From NCBI GenBank assembly GCA_025463615.1, contig JAODAU010000111.1, positions 1 through 15,823 on the forward strand: DNA of 15,823 nt. The letters run 5' to 3'. This DNA comes from Microbacteriaceae bacterium (GTDB lineage: Bacteria; Actinomycetota; Actinomycetes; Actinomycetales; Microbacteriaceae). The translations under genes and the position numbers were made by a program. Each line of letters opens with the position of its first letter. Position 1 is the stretch's first letter. Under the pieces are notes generated by a model, which saw nothing but the letters and a program-made list of their open reading frames with translations, was not told the origin of the DNA and made no database searches. Positions 1 through 6,206 of the stretch are shown here, piece by piece.

Positions 1-775
1 CCACCACGGCGATCGCCGTCGCCACCGCGAACAGCGCGACATCCAGCAGCAGCGGCAGCGCGTTGTCGTCACCGAACGGACGCACCTGCTGCCCCCACCC
101 GATCGGCGAGAGCCACGACGGCCAGGCGCTGGTCACGTGCAGGAGGTCCTTCGAGGGCGTGCCCAGGGCATCCCCGATCGCCCGCAGGCCGAACGCGATC
201 GCGATGGTGAACCCGGCGATCGTGTTGGCCGCGCGCGCCGTCTGCGCGAGCTGCGCCGCGATCGCCGCGATGCCGCAGAACGCGAGGCCGGTGCCGCCGA
301 CCGCGAGGCCGAGCAGCCACGAGCCCTGCGCGGGCAGGCCGATCGCGGTGAAGCCGAGCGCGATCAGCACGGAGAGCGCGAGGTTCGCGAGGAAGCCGAG
401 CGTGAGCGTCGCGGCGAGCGACGAGGTGCGCCCGATCGGCGTCGACCGCAGCAGTTCGGTGCGGCCGTTCTCCTCGTCGCCGCGGCTGTGCCGCACCGTG
501 AGGAACGTGCTCATCAGCGCCGCGCAGATCGCGATGTAGGTGAAGATCTCGAACGCGATCACCGCGCCGGATGACGCGCCGCTCGGCACCCCGCGAATGG
601 CGAGCAGCGCGGGGTTCGCCGCCGCCAGCTGGAGCAGTCCGGCGCGGTCGTGCTCGCCCGTGAACTCCTTGAGCACGGCGCTGCCGCTGCCGACCGCGAA
701 CAGGGTGGTGCCGAGGATCCAGATGGTGAGCTGCCAGCGATCCCGCCGGGCCTGCGCCCTGAGGAGGCGCAGCAT
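1..775 (-). CDS. ABC exporter permease, polyketide-antibiotic type (partial)
   Basis: N-terminal 258 codons of an integral membrane permease; the rest lies beyond the left edge. It begins at an ATG (775-773) that shares one base with the stop codon of the ATPase gene before it (TGATG), so the two are translationally coupled. Seen: a basic N-terminus (MLRLLRAQARRDRW), a first membrane segment (IWILGTTLFAVG), then alternating hydrophobic stretches such as TYIAICAALMSTFL and ANLALSVLIALGF. A cytoplasmic stretch reads RHSRGDEENGRTELLRSTPIGR, and a later motif reads LSPIGWGQQVRPF. These two motifs are typical of the TnrB3/COG3559 'exporter of polyketide antibiotics' permeases, usually over 500 residues long, so about half is visible. 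Inferred role: membrane part of a drug or natural-product efflux pump with the adjacent ATPase. Substrate unknown. Confidence 0.85.
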   Translation of the reverse strand, partial: MLRLLRAQARRDRWQLTIWILGTTLFAVGSGSAVLKEFTGEHDRAGLLQLAAANPALLAIRGVPSGASSGAVIAFEIFTYIAICAALMSTFLTVRHSRGDEENGRTELLRSTPIGRTSSLAATLTLGFLANLALSVLIALGFTAIGLPAQGSWLLGLAVGGTGLAFCGIAAIAAQLAQTARAANTIAGFTIAIAFGLRAIGDALGTPSKDLLHVTSAWPSWLSPIGWGQQVRPFGDDNALPLLLDVALFAVATAIAVV

Positions 776-1665
776 CAGTTGCTCGCTTCGGAGTAGTGGC
801 GCAGGAAGAGCTCCTCGAGCGACGGCGGGGTCACGGTGAGGCCCTCGAGCCCGAGGGCGGCGAGGGTCGAGAGCACGGTCGGCAGCGCATCCGTGTCCAC
901 GTCGAACTGCAGGCGGTCGCCCTCGCGACGCGCGTCGTGCACGCCGGCGAGCGAGGCGACGGAGCCGACATCCGCCGCCGTCACCGCGGTGAAGCTGGTG
1001 CGCGTGAGGTGCCGCAGCTCGGTGAGCGTGCCGGTCTCGACGGTCGCGCCCGAGCGGATGATCGTGACCCGGTCGCAGAGCTCCTCGACCTCGCTCAGGA
1101 TGTGGCTGGAGAGCAGCACGGTCGCGCCGTCCGCGCGCACCCGATCCACCTGGCGCCGGAACACCGACTCCATCACAGGATCGAGGCCGCTCGTGGGCTC
1201 GTCGAACACGTAGAGGTCGGCGCGGCGCGCGAACGCGGCGATGAGCGCCACCTTCTGCCGGTTGCCCTTGGAGTAGTTGCGCGACTTGACGCGCGGATCG
1301 AACTCGAAGTCGGTGATGAGCTGCGCACGAAGCTGCGGGTCGGCGCCGCCGCGCAGCGAGGTGAGCAGGTCGATGACCTCTCCCCCGCTGAGGCTGGGCC
1401 ACAGGCTCACGTCTCCGGGCACGTAGGCGAGGCGGCGGTGGATGTCGACGGACCGCGTCCACGGGTCGAGCCCGAAGACGCTCGCGTCGCCGCCGCTGCG
1501 GTGGATGAGCCCGAGCAGCACGCGGATGGTGGTGGACTTCCCGGCGCCGTTCGGCCCGAGGAATCCGTGCACCTCTCCCTCCGCCACGCGCAGGTCGAGG
1601 CCGGCGAGCGCCTGGGTGCGCCCGAACTTCTTGGTGAGGCCCGAGGCCTCGATGATGTCAGTCAC
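775..1665 (-). CDS. ABC transporter ATP-binding protein, antibiotic-exporter type
   Basis: A 296-residue ATPase that powers the permease encoded directly downstream. Motifs seen: Walker A GPNGAGKST (37-45), signature YSKGNRQK (131-138, a variant of LSGGQ), Walker B LYVFDEPTSGLDP (151-163), and H-loop SSHIL (186-190). The Q-loop position reads YVPGDVSLWP (81-90), with Gly in place of Gln. This variant is shared by CcmA-type ATPases of the tetronasin-resistance (TnrB2-like) exporters, so it is a subfamily mark rather than damage. The C-terminal domain (about 215-296) ends in the usual SLEELFLRHY. The start is a GTG at 1665; no ATG with better context lies nearby. Expression is probably controlled at the palindrome 21 bp upstream (1686-1703). 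The gene lies 39 bp after the lacI-type gene and could also receive read-through from it. Confidence 0.9.
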   Translation of the reverse strand: MTDIIEASGLTKKFGRTQALAGLDLRVAEGEVHGFLGPNGAGKSTTIRVLLGLIHRSGGDASVFGLDPWTRSVDIHRRLAYVPGDVSLWPSLSGGEVIDLLTSLRGGADPQLRAQLITDFEFDPRVKSRNYSKGNRQKVALIAAFARRADLYVFDEPTSGLDPVMESVFRRQVDRVRADGATVLLSSHILSEVEELCDRVTIIRSGATVETGTLTELRHLTRTSFTAVTAADVGSVASLAGVHDARREGDRLQFDVDTDALPTVLSTLAALGLEGLTVTPPSLEELFLRHYSEASN

Positions 1666-1685
1666 GAGAGGCGACGATACGCCTA

Positions 1686-1707
1686 ATTCACCAAATTGTG
1701 AATATTA
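1686..1707 (-). promoter_or_regulatory. Candidate operator and -10 box of the ABC exporter operon
   Basis: An 18-bp dyad with 6-bp perfect arms, ATTCAC (1686-1691) and GTGAAT (1698-1703), lies 21 bp before the exporter GTG start. A -10-like TAATAT on the minus strand (1707-1702) overlaps its right arm, so transcription would start inside the dyad. A bound repressor would block initiation. The AT-rich patch stands out from the GC-rich surroundings. The cognate regulator is not identified; exporters of this class often have a TetR-type gene nearby, which may lie left of the window. Confidence 0.5.
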
Positions 1708-2763
1708 GAAATCAGCGGGTCGCGAGGTCGTCGATCCGCGCACGAACTCGGCCGTGAACTCGGCCGTCTGCGCGTCGTCCCCGGCCAGCAGGCTGAGCAC
1801 GGCACGCCCCGCGGCCCGGCCCTTCTCGACCGCCGGCTGAGCCATGGTCGTGAGCACCAGCGGCGCGATCCCGTCGATGCGGATGCCGTCGAACCCCGCC
1901 ACGCTGAGGTCGTCCGGCACGCGTAGCCCCAGCTGCTCCGCAGCGCGGATCACGCCCACGGCGAGCAGGTCGCTCTGCGCGATGATCGCGGTCGGCCGCG
2001 TCGCCGGGTCGCTGAGCAGCGCCAGCCCGGCGATCGTGCCCTCCTCGATGGTGCTTCCCCCGGCCACGCGGCCACCGACGCCGGGGAACACGTCGCGCAC
2101 CCCGGCCATGCGCTGCAGCGCCACGAAGCTCGTGCTCGAGGCGATCGCCGCATCCGTGAGCGGTCCGCGTGCGCGCGTGACCTCGAGGTCCAGCGAGACG
2201 ACGGCGACGCGGGTGTGGCCCAGGTCGGCCAGGTGGCGGGCGAGCGTGCGGGATGCCTCGCGGTTGTCCAGGTCGACGGCGACGACGCCCTCGCGGTGCG
2301 CGGCCTCGATCGCGACCACCGGGATGCCGCGGCGGCGCACCACGTCGATGCGCTCGTCGAGGCGGGTGCTGCAGCCGAGCAGCACCACCGCGTCCACCGG
2401 GGCGGCCTCCACCCCGCCGGCGGACTCGGAGGTCTCGGTGAGCAGCAGCACGCTCGCGCCGGTGGGCCCGACCTCGTCGGCCAGGCCGTCGAGCATGGCG
2501 ATGTTGATCGGGTCGCGGAAGGCGTCGCGCAGCCTGTCCTCGATGACCACGCCGATGATGCCCGAGCGACCCTGCCGCAGCGACCGCGCGCGCGGGTCGG
2601 GGCCGGCGTAGCCGAGCTCGGATGCCGCGGCGAGAACCCTCTGCCGCGTGGCATCCGACACGGGGCCCGAGCCGCTGAACGCAAGCGACGCGGTGGATCG
2701 GGACACCCCGGCCCGCGCCGCGACCGCGGCGAGGTTCGCTCGCGGTGTTGCCTCGGCATCCAT
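1705..2763 (-). CDS. LacI-family transcriptional regulator
   Basis: A 352-residue repressor of standard LacI/GalR length. The N-terminal helix-turn-helix spans about residues 10-29 (NLAAVAARAGVSRSTASLAF), followed by GPVSDATRQRVLAAASELGY and the hinge (PRARSLRQGRS, about 57-67). The rest is a periplasmic-binding-protein-like sensor domain (IIGVVIEDRL through SVAGFDGIRIDGIAPLVLTTMAQP), probably for a sugar or related small molecule. The same frame stays open upstream to 3063, but it would then run through the divergent transporter gene. ATG 2763 puts the HTH at the expected distance from the N-terminus. A TAGGCT -10 box (2777-2772) ends 8 nt before it, giving a nearly leaderless mRNA. The intergenic operators suggest that it represses itself and the divergent MFS gene. 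Ligand not predictable. Confidence 0.93.
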   Translation of the reverse strand: MDAEATPRANLAAVAARAGVSRSTASLAFSGSGPVSDATRQRVLAAASELGYAGPDPRARSLRQGRSGIIGVVIEDRLRDAFRDPINIAMLDGLADEVGPTGASVLLLTETSESAGGVEAAPVDAVVLLGCSTRLDERIDVVRRRGIPVVAIEAAHREGVVAVDLDNREASRTLARHLADLGHTRVAVVSLDLEVTRARGPLTDAAIASSTSFVALQRMAGVRDVFPGVGGRVAGGSTIEEGTIAGLALLSDPATRPTAIIAQSDLLAVGVIRAAEQLGLRVPDDLSVAGFDGIRIDGIAPLVLTTMAQPAVEKGRAAGRAVLSLLAGDDAQTAEFTAEFVRGSTTSRPADF

Positions 2764-2778
2764 GAATCGATAGCCTAG

Positions 2779-2792
2779 TCGAACCGGTTCGA
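2779..2792. promoter_or_regulatory. LacI-type operator O1 (perfect 14-bp palindrome)
   Basis: TCGAACCGGTTCGA is a perfect palindrome with the central CG and GAA/TTC half-sites typical of LacI/GalR operators. It lies between the divergent lacI-type and MFS genes, directly upstream of the -10 box (2777-2772) that would serve the repressor gene, and it abuts a second palindrome. Confidence 0.85.
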
Positions 2793-2808
2793 TCGAATCG
2801 ATTCGATC
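2791..2808. promoter_or_regulatory. LacI-type operator O2 (perfect 18-bp palindrome)
   Basis: GATCGAATCGATTCGATC is a perfect palindrome. Its 14-bp core (2793-2806) follows O1 with no spacer and differs from it at two symmetric positions. The two dyad centres are 14 bp apart. Repressor bound here sits 25-42 bp before the MFS start codon, where it could occlude the MFS promoter. That promoter itself is not obvious. Confidence 0.85.
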
Positions 2809-2832
2809 CCAGCATTCACCGAGGAAAGCGCC

Positions 2833-4113
2833 ATGACCCAGACCACGCCCCGCACCTATCCCGGCGGCCTCACCCGGCGACAGGTCATCTCGTGGCGCAA
2901 CGCCATCTTCGCCATCTTCGCCATCTGCGGCGTGGGCATGGCGAGCTGGGTCTCGCGGGTTCCGTCGGTGCGCGACGCGCTGCACGCGAGCACCTCCGAG
3001 ATGGGCCTGCTGCTGTTCGGAATCGCGGTCGGCTCGATCCTCGGGCTGCTCGCGTCGAGCCACATCCTGGCGCGCATCGGCGTGCGCACCACCATCCTGC
3101 TCGCGCTCACGATCGGGCCCGTCGGGTTCGCGGTGGCGGGGTTCGGGGCATCATTCGTTCCCGTCTACGGCATCGTGTTCGCCGGCCTCGCCCTGTTCGG
3201 CGCGGCGTTCTCCATCTGCGACGTGGCCATGAACGTGCTCGGCGCGGCCAACGAGCGCGTGCTCGGCCGGGCGATCATGCCGATCTTCCACGCCTTCTTC
3301 AGCTTCGGCACGGTGCTCGGCGCCGGCCTCGGCGCGATCGCGGCCGCGGTGCACCTGGCCATCTGGATCCACATGGGGCTCATCGCCGTGATCATGGTGA
3401 TCACCGTGCTCATCGCCATCCGCTACTTCCAGTCGGAGCACATCGTCGACGGCGACTCGGCCGAGACGGCCGGCGACGCACACCGGATGACCTGGCGCGA
3501 CCGCCTCGGCATCTGGCGCGACCCGCGCACCATCCTCATCGGGTTGATCGTGCTGGGCATGGCGTTCACCGAGGGCTCGGCGAACGACTGGCTGGCGCTG
3601 GCATCCGTCGACGGGCACGGCGTGACCAACGCGGAGGGCGCGGCCATCTTCGGCGTCTTCGTCGCCGCGATGACGATCGGGCGACTCGCCGGCGTCAAGC
3701 TGCTCGACCGCTTCGGGCGCGTGCCCGTGCTGCGCGCCTGCGCCGCCCTCGCCGCGGTCGGCCTGCTCATCTTCATCTTCGTGCCGATCGTCTGGGTCGC
3801 CGTCATCGGCGTCGTGCTCTGGGGGCTCGGGGCATCCCTCGGCTTCCCGGTGGGCATGTCGGCCGCGGCCGACGACCCCAAGACGGCCGGCGCGCGCGTG
3901 AGCGCCGTCGCCACGATCGGCTACTTCGCGTTCCTGGTCGGCCCGCCCGTGATCGGATTCCTCGGCCAGCACTTCGGCCTGCTGCACGGCCTGCTCGTGG
4001 TGCTGGTGCTCATCATCGTCGCGGGGTTCTGCTCGGGTGCGGCCCGCAACCCGTACGCGAAGGCGGGTCAGAACGACGAGCTCGGCGAGTCCGCCGGCGA
4101 GGCGCACCTCTAA
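2833..4113 (+). CDS. Major facilitator superfamily transporter, YbjJ-like
   Basis: A 426-residue polytopic membrane protein with about 12 hydrophobic segments in two halves, split by a polar loop near residues 200-230 (YFQSEHIVDGDSAETAGDAH). Features of the YbjJ-like MFS branch seen here include WVSRVPSVRDAL after the first membrane segment, the conserved FHAFFSFGTVLGAGLG (about 155-170), and the second-half motif LLDRFGRVPVLR. The start is well supported by a Shine-Dalgarno GAGGAAAG (2821-2828), with 7 nt between its AGGA core and the ATG. The gene is divergent from the LacI-type repressor and two LacI operators lie between them. It is therefore very probably the repressor's main target, and the substrate is probably the repressor's ligand (inference: a sugar or small metabolite, imported or exported). 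The C-terminus is polar and probably cytoplasmic. Confidence 0.9.
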   Translation: MTQTTPRTYPGGLTRRQVISWRNAIFAIFAICGVGMASWVSRVPSVRDALHASTSEMGLLLFGIAVGSILGLLASSHILARIGVRTTILLALTIGPVGFAVAGFGASFVPVYGIVFAGLALFGAAFSICDVAMNVLGAANERVLGRAIMPIFHAFFSFGTVLGAGLGAIAAAVHLAIWIHMGLIAVIMVITVLIAIRYFQSEHIVDGDSAETAGDAHRMTWRDRLGIWRDPRTILIGLIVLGMAFTEGSANDWLALASVDGHGVTNAEGAAIFGVFVAAMTIGRLAGVKLLDRFGRVPVLRACAALAAVGLLIFIFVPIVWVAVIGVVLWGLGASLGFPVGMSAAADDPKTAGARVSAVATIGYFAFLVGPPVIGFLGQHFGLLHGLLVVLVLIIVAGFCSGAARNPYAKAGQNDELGESAGEAHL

Positions 4114-4215
4114 CATCGCCGCGGCGGGGTCATCGCGTCGCGGCGGGGGTTACGCCGCCCGCCACGGCGCGATATCCCCGCCGCGAGCATCCGTATCCCC
4201 CGCCGCCAGCTTCGG
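4114..4215. repeat. GC-rich intergenic repeats between MFS and SseB genes
   Basis: A low-complexity GC-rich spacer. CGCGGCGGGG occurs at 4120-4129 and again at 4139-4148, each within a near-repeat starting CATCGC (4114 and 4131). Its exact reverse complement CCCCGCCGCG lies at 4176-4185. Transcripts could fold into alternative stable hairpins that might end MFS transcription, but no T-tract follows. I see no gene here. Confidence 0.5.
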
Positions 4216-4227
4216 TAGCCTCGAAGC
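4216..4227 (+). promoter_or_regulatory. Leaderless promoter of the SseB-family gene
   Basis: The -10 box TAGCCT (4216-4221) is followed by exactly six bases and then the ATG at 4228, so transcription is expected to start at or within a base of the start codon. There is no Shine-Dalgarno sequence. I see no convincing -35. Confidence 0.65.
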
Positions 4228-5067
4228 ATGAGCGACGTGAACCCCGGCTTCCTGGCCGTCGACAACACCGACCTGCGCGAGACGATCGCCGCGTTCAGCG
4301 AGAAGCCCGAGCAGCAGACCTACCTCGACGTGCTGCGCGGATGCCTCGCCGGCCAGCTTTTGCTCGACTCCACCGGCTCCGACCGCCCGGTCATCGGCCC
4401 GGACGGCAGCTTCAGCTACCCCGTCGGCGCCACCCTTCAGTTCGGCGGCGGCACCGGGCCCGACGGCACCCCCGCCCTCTTCGCCTACACCTCGCAGGAG
4501 CAGGTGGCCCGCATGCACCCCGACGACGCGGATGCCGTGCAGTCGATCGTGCAGCCCGCGGCCGGCGTGCTCTCGCTGGTCACCTCCGAGAAGTACGGCT
4601 GGCTGGTGCTGGATGCCGGCGGCCCGACCTGCGCGATTGCCGCCCGCGACGCCGAGTTCGCCCTCCGCGGCGAGCGCAACGACGCCGTCAAGGAGGCGCT
4701 CTCCCTTGACGACCCGCTGGAGCGCCAGCAGGCTGTGATCGACGCGCTCGCCGAGAACGGCCCGCTCATCCTCGCCGTCGACAGCGAGTCCGTGCCCGAG
4801 TCCGGCATCGCCGACGGCTCGCCCGTGCAGATCCGCAGCTCGCAGGCGCCCGACGGCACGCCGGTGCTGCTCGCGTTCACGTCGGGCGTGGAGGTCAGCG
4901 CCCGGAACGTGGAGGACGCGTTCGCCACGCGGCGGGTGGTCGACATCATCCGCGAGACGCTCGACGGGCCGTTCACCGGCCTGGTGATCAACCCGAACGG
5001 GCCGTGGGTCGCGCTCGGCACGGCCGAGCTCGCCGACATCCTGGGGCGCATCGAAAAGCTAGGCTGA
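4228..5067 (+). CDS. SseB family protein with two SseB-type modules
   Basis: A 279-residue soluble protein without signal peptide or membrane segment. It appears to hold two related modules, about residues 15-150 and 160-279. Each contains an alignable GPDGxF/DGTPxLxAFTS segment: DGTPALFAYTSQEQVARM in the first and DGTPVLLAFTSGVEVSAR in the second. Each ends in a hydrophobic strand, GWLVLDAGGPTCAIA and GLVINPNGPWVALGTAEL. The pattern is that of actinobacterial SseB N-terminal-domain proteins. The family is named after an enhanced-serine-sensitivity locus, and its biochemical role is unresolved. The start is fixed by the leaderless -10 box six bases upstream. The next gene starts 39 bp later with its own promoter, so no operon is implied. 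Confidence 0.8.
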   Translation: MSDVNPGFLAVDNTDLRETIAAFSEKPEQQTYLDVLRGCLAGQLLLDSTGSDRPVIGPDGSFSYPVGATLQFGGGTGPDGTPALFAYTSQEQVARMHPDDADAVQSIVQPAAGVLSLVTSEKYGWLVLDAGGPTCAIAARDAEFALRGERNDAVKEALSLDDPLERQQAVIDALAENGPLILAVDSESVPESGIADGSPVQIRSSQAPDGTPVLLAFTSGVEVSARNVEDAFATRRVVDIIRETLDGPFTGLVINPNGPWVALGTAELADILGRIEKLG

Positions 5068-5071
5068 CCCG

Positions 5072-5106
5072 TCGACGCAGGGCCAGTTTCGTAATACGAT
5101 GAGATC
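5072..5106 (+). promoter_or_regulatory. Leaderless promoter of the RHH gene
   Basis: A -35-like TCGACG (5072-5077), a 17-bp spacer, then the -10 box TACGAT (5095-5100). Six bases separate the -10 box from the ATG at 5107. No Shine-Dalgarno sequence is present. Confidence 0.65.
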
Positions 5107-5367
5107 ATGAAGCGGATCATTCGGGGCCACGAGGTCGACGAGGCGCAGGTAGACGAGTGGGTCGACGAGGCGGAGGCCGGGTATGACGTCGACGAGCTGC
5201 GCGTGCGTTGGGGCCGGGCTCCGCGTGGAAGCGCAGCCGCACAGGTCATTCCGGTGCGCCTGACGAAGGACGAGCTCGCTGCCGTCATGGCACGCGCCGA
5301 CCGCGAGGGTCTGAATCGCTCCGAGGCGATCCGGGCTGCGCTCGACGCCTGGGCCCACGTCGCGTGA
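5107..5367 (+). CDS. Small ribbon-helix-helix (CopG-like) protein
   Basis: 86 residues. The C-terminal half is a ribbon-helix-helix fold: beta strand QVIPVRL (46-52), helix DELAAVMARADREG (55-68), then NRSEAIRAALDAWA (70-83), with the usual N/S-R-S-E-A turn. The N-terminal half is strongly acidic and probably helical (VDEAQVDEWVDEAEAGYDVDEL, about 10-31), joined by the basic linker RVRWGRAPRG. Such proteins bind DNA as dimers, often as antitoxins or autoregulators, and the acidic arm could bind a partner. No toxin-like gene is adjacent: upstream is an SseB gene, downstream nucS on its own promoter. It is therefore better called an orphan regulator than an antitoxin. ATG 5107 is supported by the leaderless promoter. 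Confidence 0.8.
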   Translation: MKRIIRGHEVDEAQVDEWVDEAEAGYDVDELRVRWGRAPRGSAAAQVIPVRLTKDELAAVMARADREGLNRSEAIRAALDAWAHVA

Positions 5368-5402
5368 TCGTCAGCCCAACCTTTGCGCCTCGGGTCACCC
5401 GC

Positions 5403-5414
5403 TAATCTGGGGAA
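5403..5414 (+). promoter_or_regulatory. Leaderless promoter of nucS
   Basis: The -10 box TAATCT (5403-5408), six bases (GGGGAA), then the GTG start at 5415. GGGGAA could also act as a weak Shine-Dalgarno on longer transcripts, but it is too close to the start for normal use. Confidence 0.65.
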
Positions 5415-6110
5415 GTGCGACTCGTTATTGCCCGGTGCTCCGTCGACTACGCCGGCCGGCTCAGCGCACACCTCCCGCTCGCCACGCGTCTGCTCCTCCT
5501 CAAGGTCGACGGGAGCGTGCTCGTGCACAGCGACTCGCTGAGCTACAAGCCGCTCAACTGGATGAGCCCGCCCGCCACCCTCACGATCACCGAGCCCGAC
5601 CCGGAGCAGGCGGATGCCGGTGTCACCGAGATCTGGCGCGTCAGCCAGGCGAAGACCGCCGACCTTCTCGTGATCTCGATCCACGAGGTGTTGCACGACA
5701 GCGCGCACGAGCTCGGCGTCGATCCGGGCCTGCAGAAGGACGGCGTCGAGGCCGACCTGCAGAAGCTCCTCGCGGCCCAGATCGAGCTGCTCGGCGACGG
5801 CTTCACGCTGGTTCGGCGCGAGTACATGACCGCGATCGGGCCGGTCGACATCCTGGCGCGGGATGCCGCGGGCGCCTCCGTCGCGGTCGAGATCAAGCGC
5901 CGCGGCGACATCGACGGGGTGGAGCAGCTGACGCGGTACCTCGAGCTGATGAACCGGGATCCGCACCTCGCGCCGGTCGCCGGCGTGTTCGCGGCGCAGG
6001 AGATCAAGCCGCAGGCGCGCACGCTGGCCCAGGATCGCGGCATCCGCTGCGTCGTGCTCGACTACGACGCCATGCGCGGCCTCGACGACAGCCATTCCCG
6101 CCTGTTCTAG
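5415..6110 (+). CDS. nucS: Endonuclease NucS (EndoMS), mismatch-specific
   Basis: 231 residues, full length for the family. NucS/EndoMS makes double-strand cuts at mismatches and provides the non-canonical mismatch repair of Actinobacteria that lack MutS/MutL (established knowledge). The N-terminal DNA-binding and dimerisation half contains SYKPLNWM (43-50). The C-terminal RecB-like nuclease domain shows the core GPVDILARD (D145), VEIKRR (E159, K161) and QLTRYLELM (Q171). The protein ends in SRLF, which resembles the C-terminal beta-clamp-binding tail reported for actinobacterial and archaeal NucS. The GTG start at 5415 begins the typical MRLVIARC and follows a leaderless -10 box. The gene is monocistronic in layout: an inverted repeat begins three bases after its stop codon. 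Confidence 0.95.
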   Translation: MRLVIARCSVDYAGRLSAHLPLATRLLLLKVDGSVLVHSDSLSYKPLNWMSPPATLTITEPDPEQADAGVTEIWRVSQAKTADLLVISIHEVLHDSAHELGVDPGLQKDGVEADLQKLLAAQIELLGDGFTLVRREYMTAIGPVDILARDAAGASVAVEIKRRGDIDGVEQLTRYLELMNRDPHLAPVAGVFAAQEIKPQARTLAQDRGIRCVVLDYDAMRGLDDSHSRLF

Positions 6111-6113
6111 CCC

Positions 6114-6179
6114 CATTGTTCCGTTTCGGGACAGCGGGGCCGCGGCGCGCGGGCACGCTCGTCCCGAAACGGAACAATG
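6114..6179. repeat. Perfect 19-bp inverted repeat with 28-bp centre
   Basis: The left arm CATTGTTCCGTTTCGGGAC (6114-6132) and right arm (6161-6179) are exact reverse complements, enclosing 28 GC-rich bases. Each arm also contains its own quasi-palindrome, GTTCCG-TTT-CGGGAC, with one G-T pair. The element can therefore fold as one long hairpin or as two short ones. It fills most of the gap between nucS and the HAD gene. No T-tract follows, so it is not a standard terminator. It could be a REP/MITE-like element, a pair of repressor sites, or an mRNA stabiliser for nucS. Confidence 0.9.
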
Positions 6180-6191
6180 ACGCGGCGCGGA

Positions 6192-6206
6192 TAGGCTGGG
6201 CGGACA
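6192..6206 (+). promoter_or_regulatory. Promoter -10 box of the HAD phosphatase gene
   Basis: TAGGCT (6192-6197) ends nine bases before the ATG at 6207, predicting a 5' leader of only two or three bases. No Shine-Dalgarno spacing is consistent with such a short leader. Confidence 0.5.

Noticed and set aside
2764..3063. N-terminal extension of the LacI-type regulator upstream of 2763
   Set aside because: It would cross the operators and the divergent MFS coding region; the extra residues are charged low-complexity and the HTH normally lies at the N-terminus.
4114..4185. Possible small CRISPR or repeat array
   Set aside because: Only two imperfect direct copies with almost no spacer between them, plus one inverted copy. 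No cas gene and no regular repeat-spacer pattern.
2892..4709. A 605-codon plus-strand open frame in another phase of the MFS and SseB genes
   Set aside because: Arg/His-rich composition with no motif, and it spans the end of one real gene and the start of the next.
5107..6110. RHH protein and nucS as a toxin-antitoxin pair
   Set aside because: The second gene is clearly full-length NucS with its own promoter and GTG start 47 bp downstream; NucS is a repair enzyme, not a toxin.
6114..6179. The inverted repeat as the ends of an insertion sequence
   Set aside because: Only 28 bp lie between the arms, with no transposase remnant. No clear target duplication flanks it.
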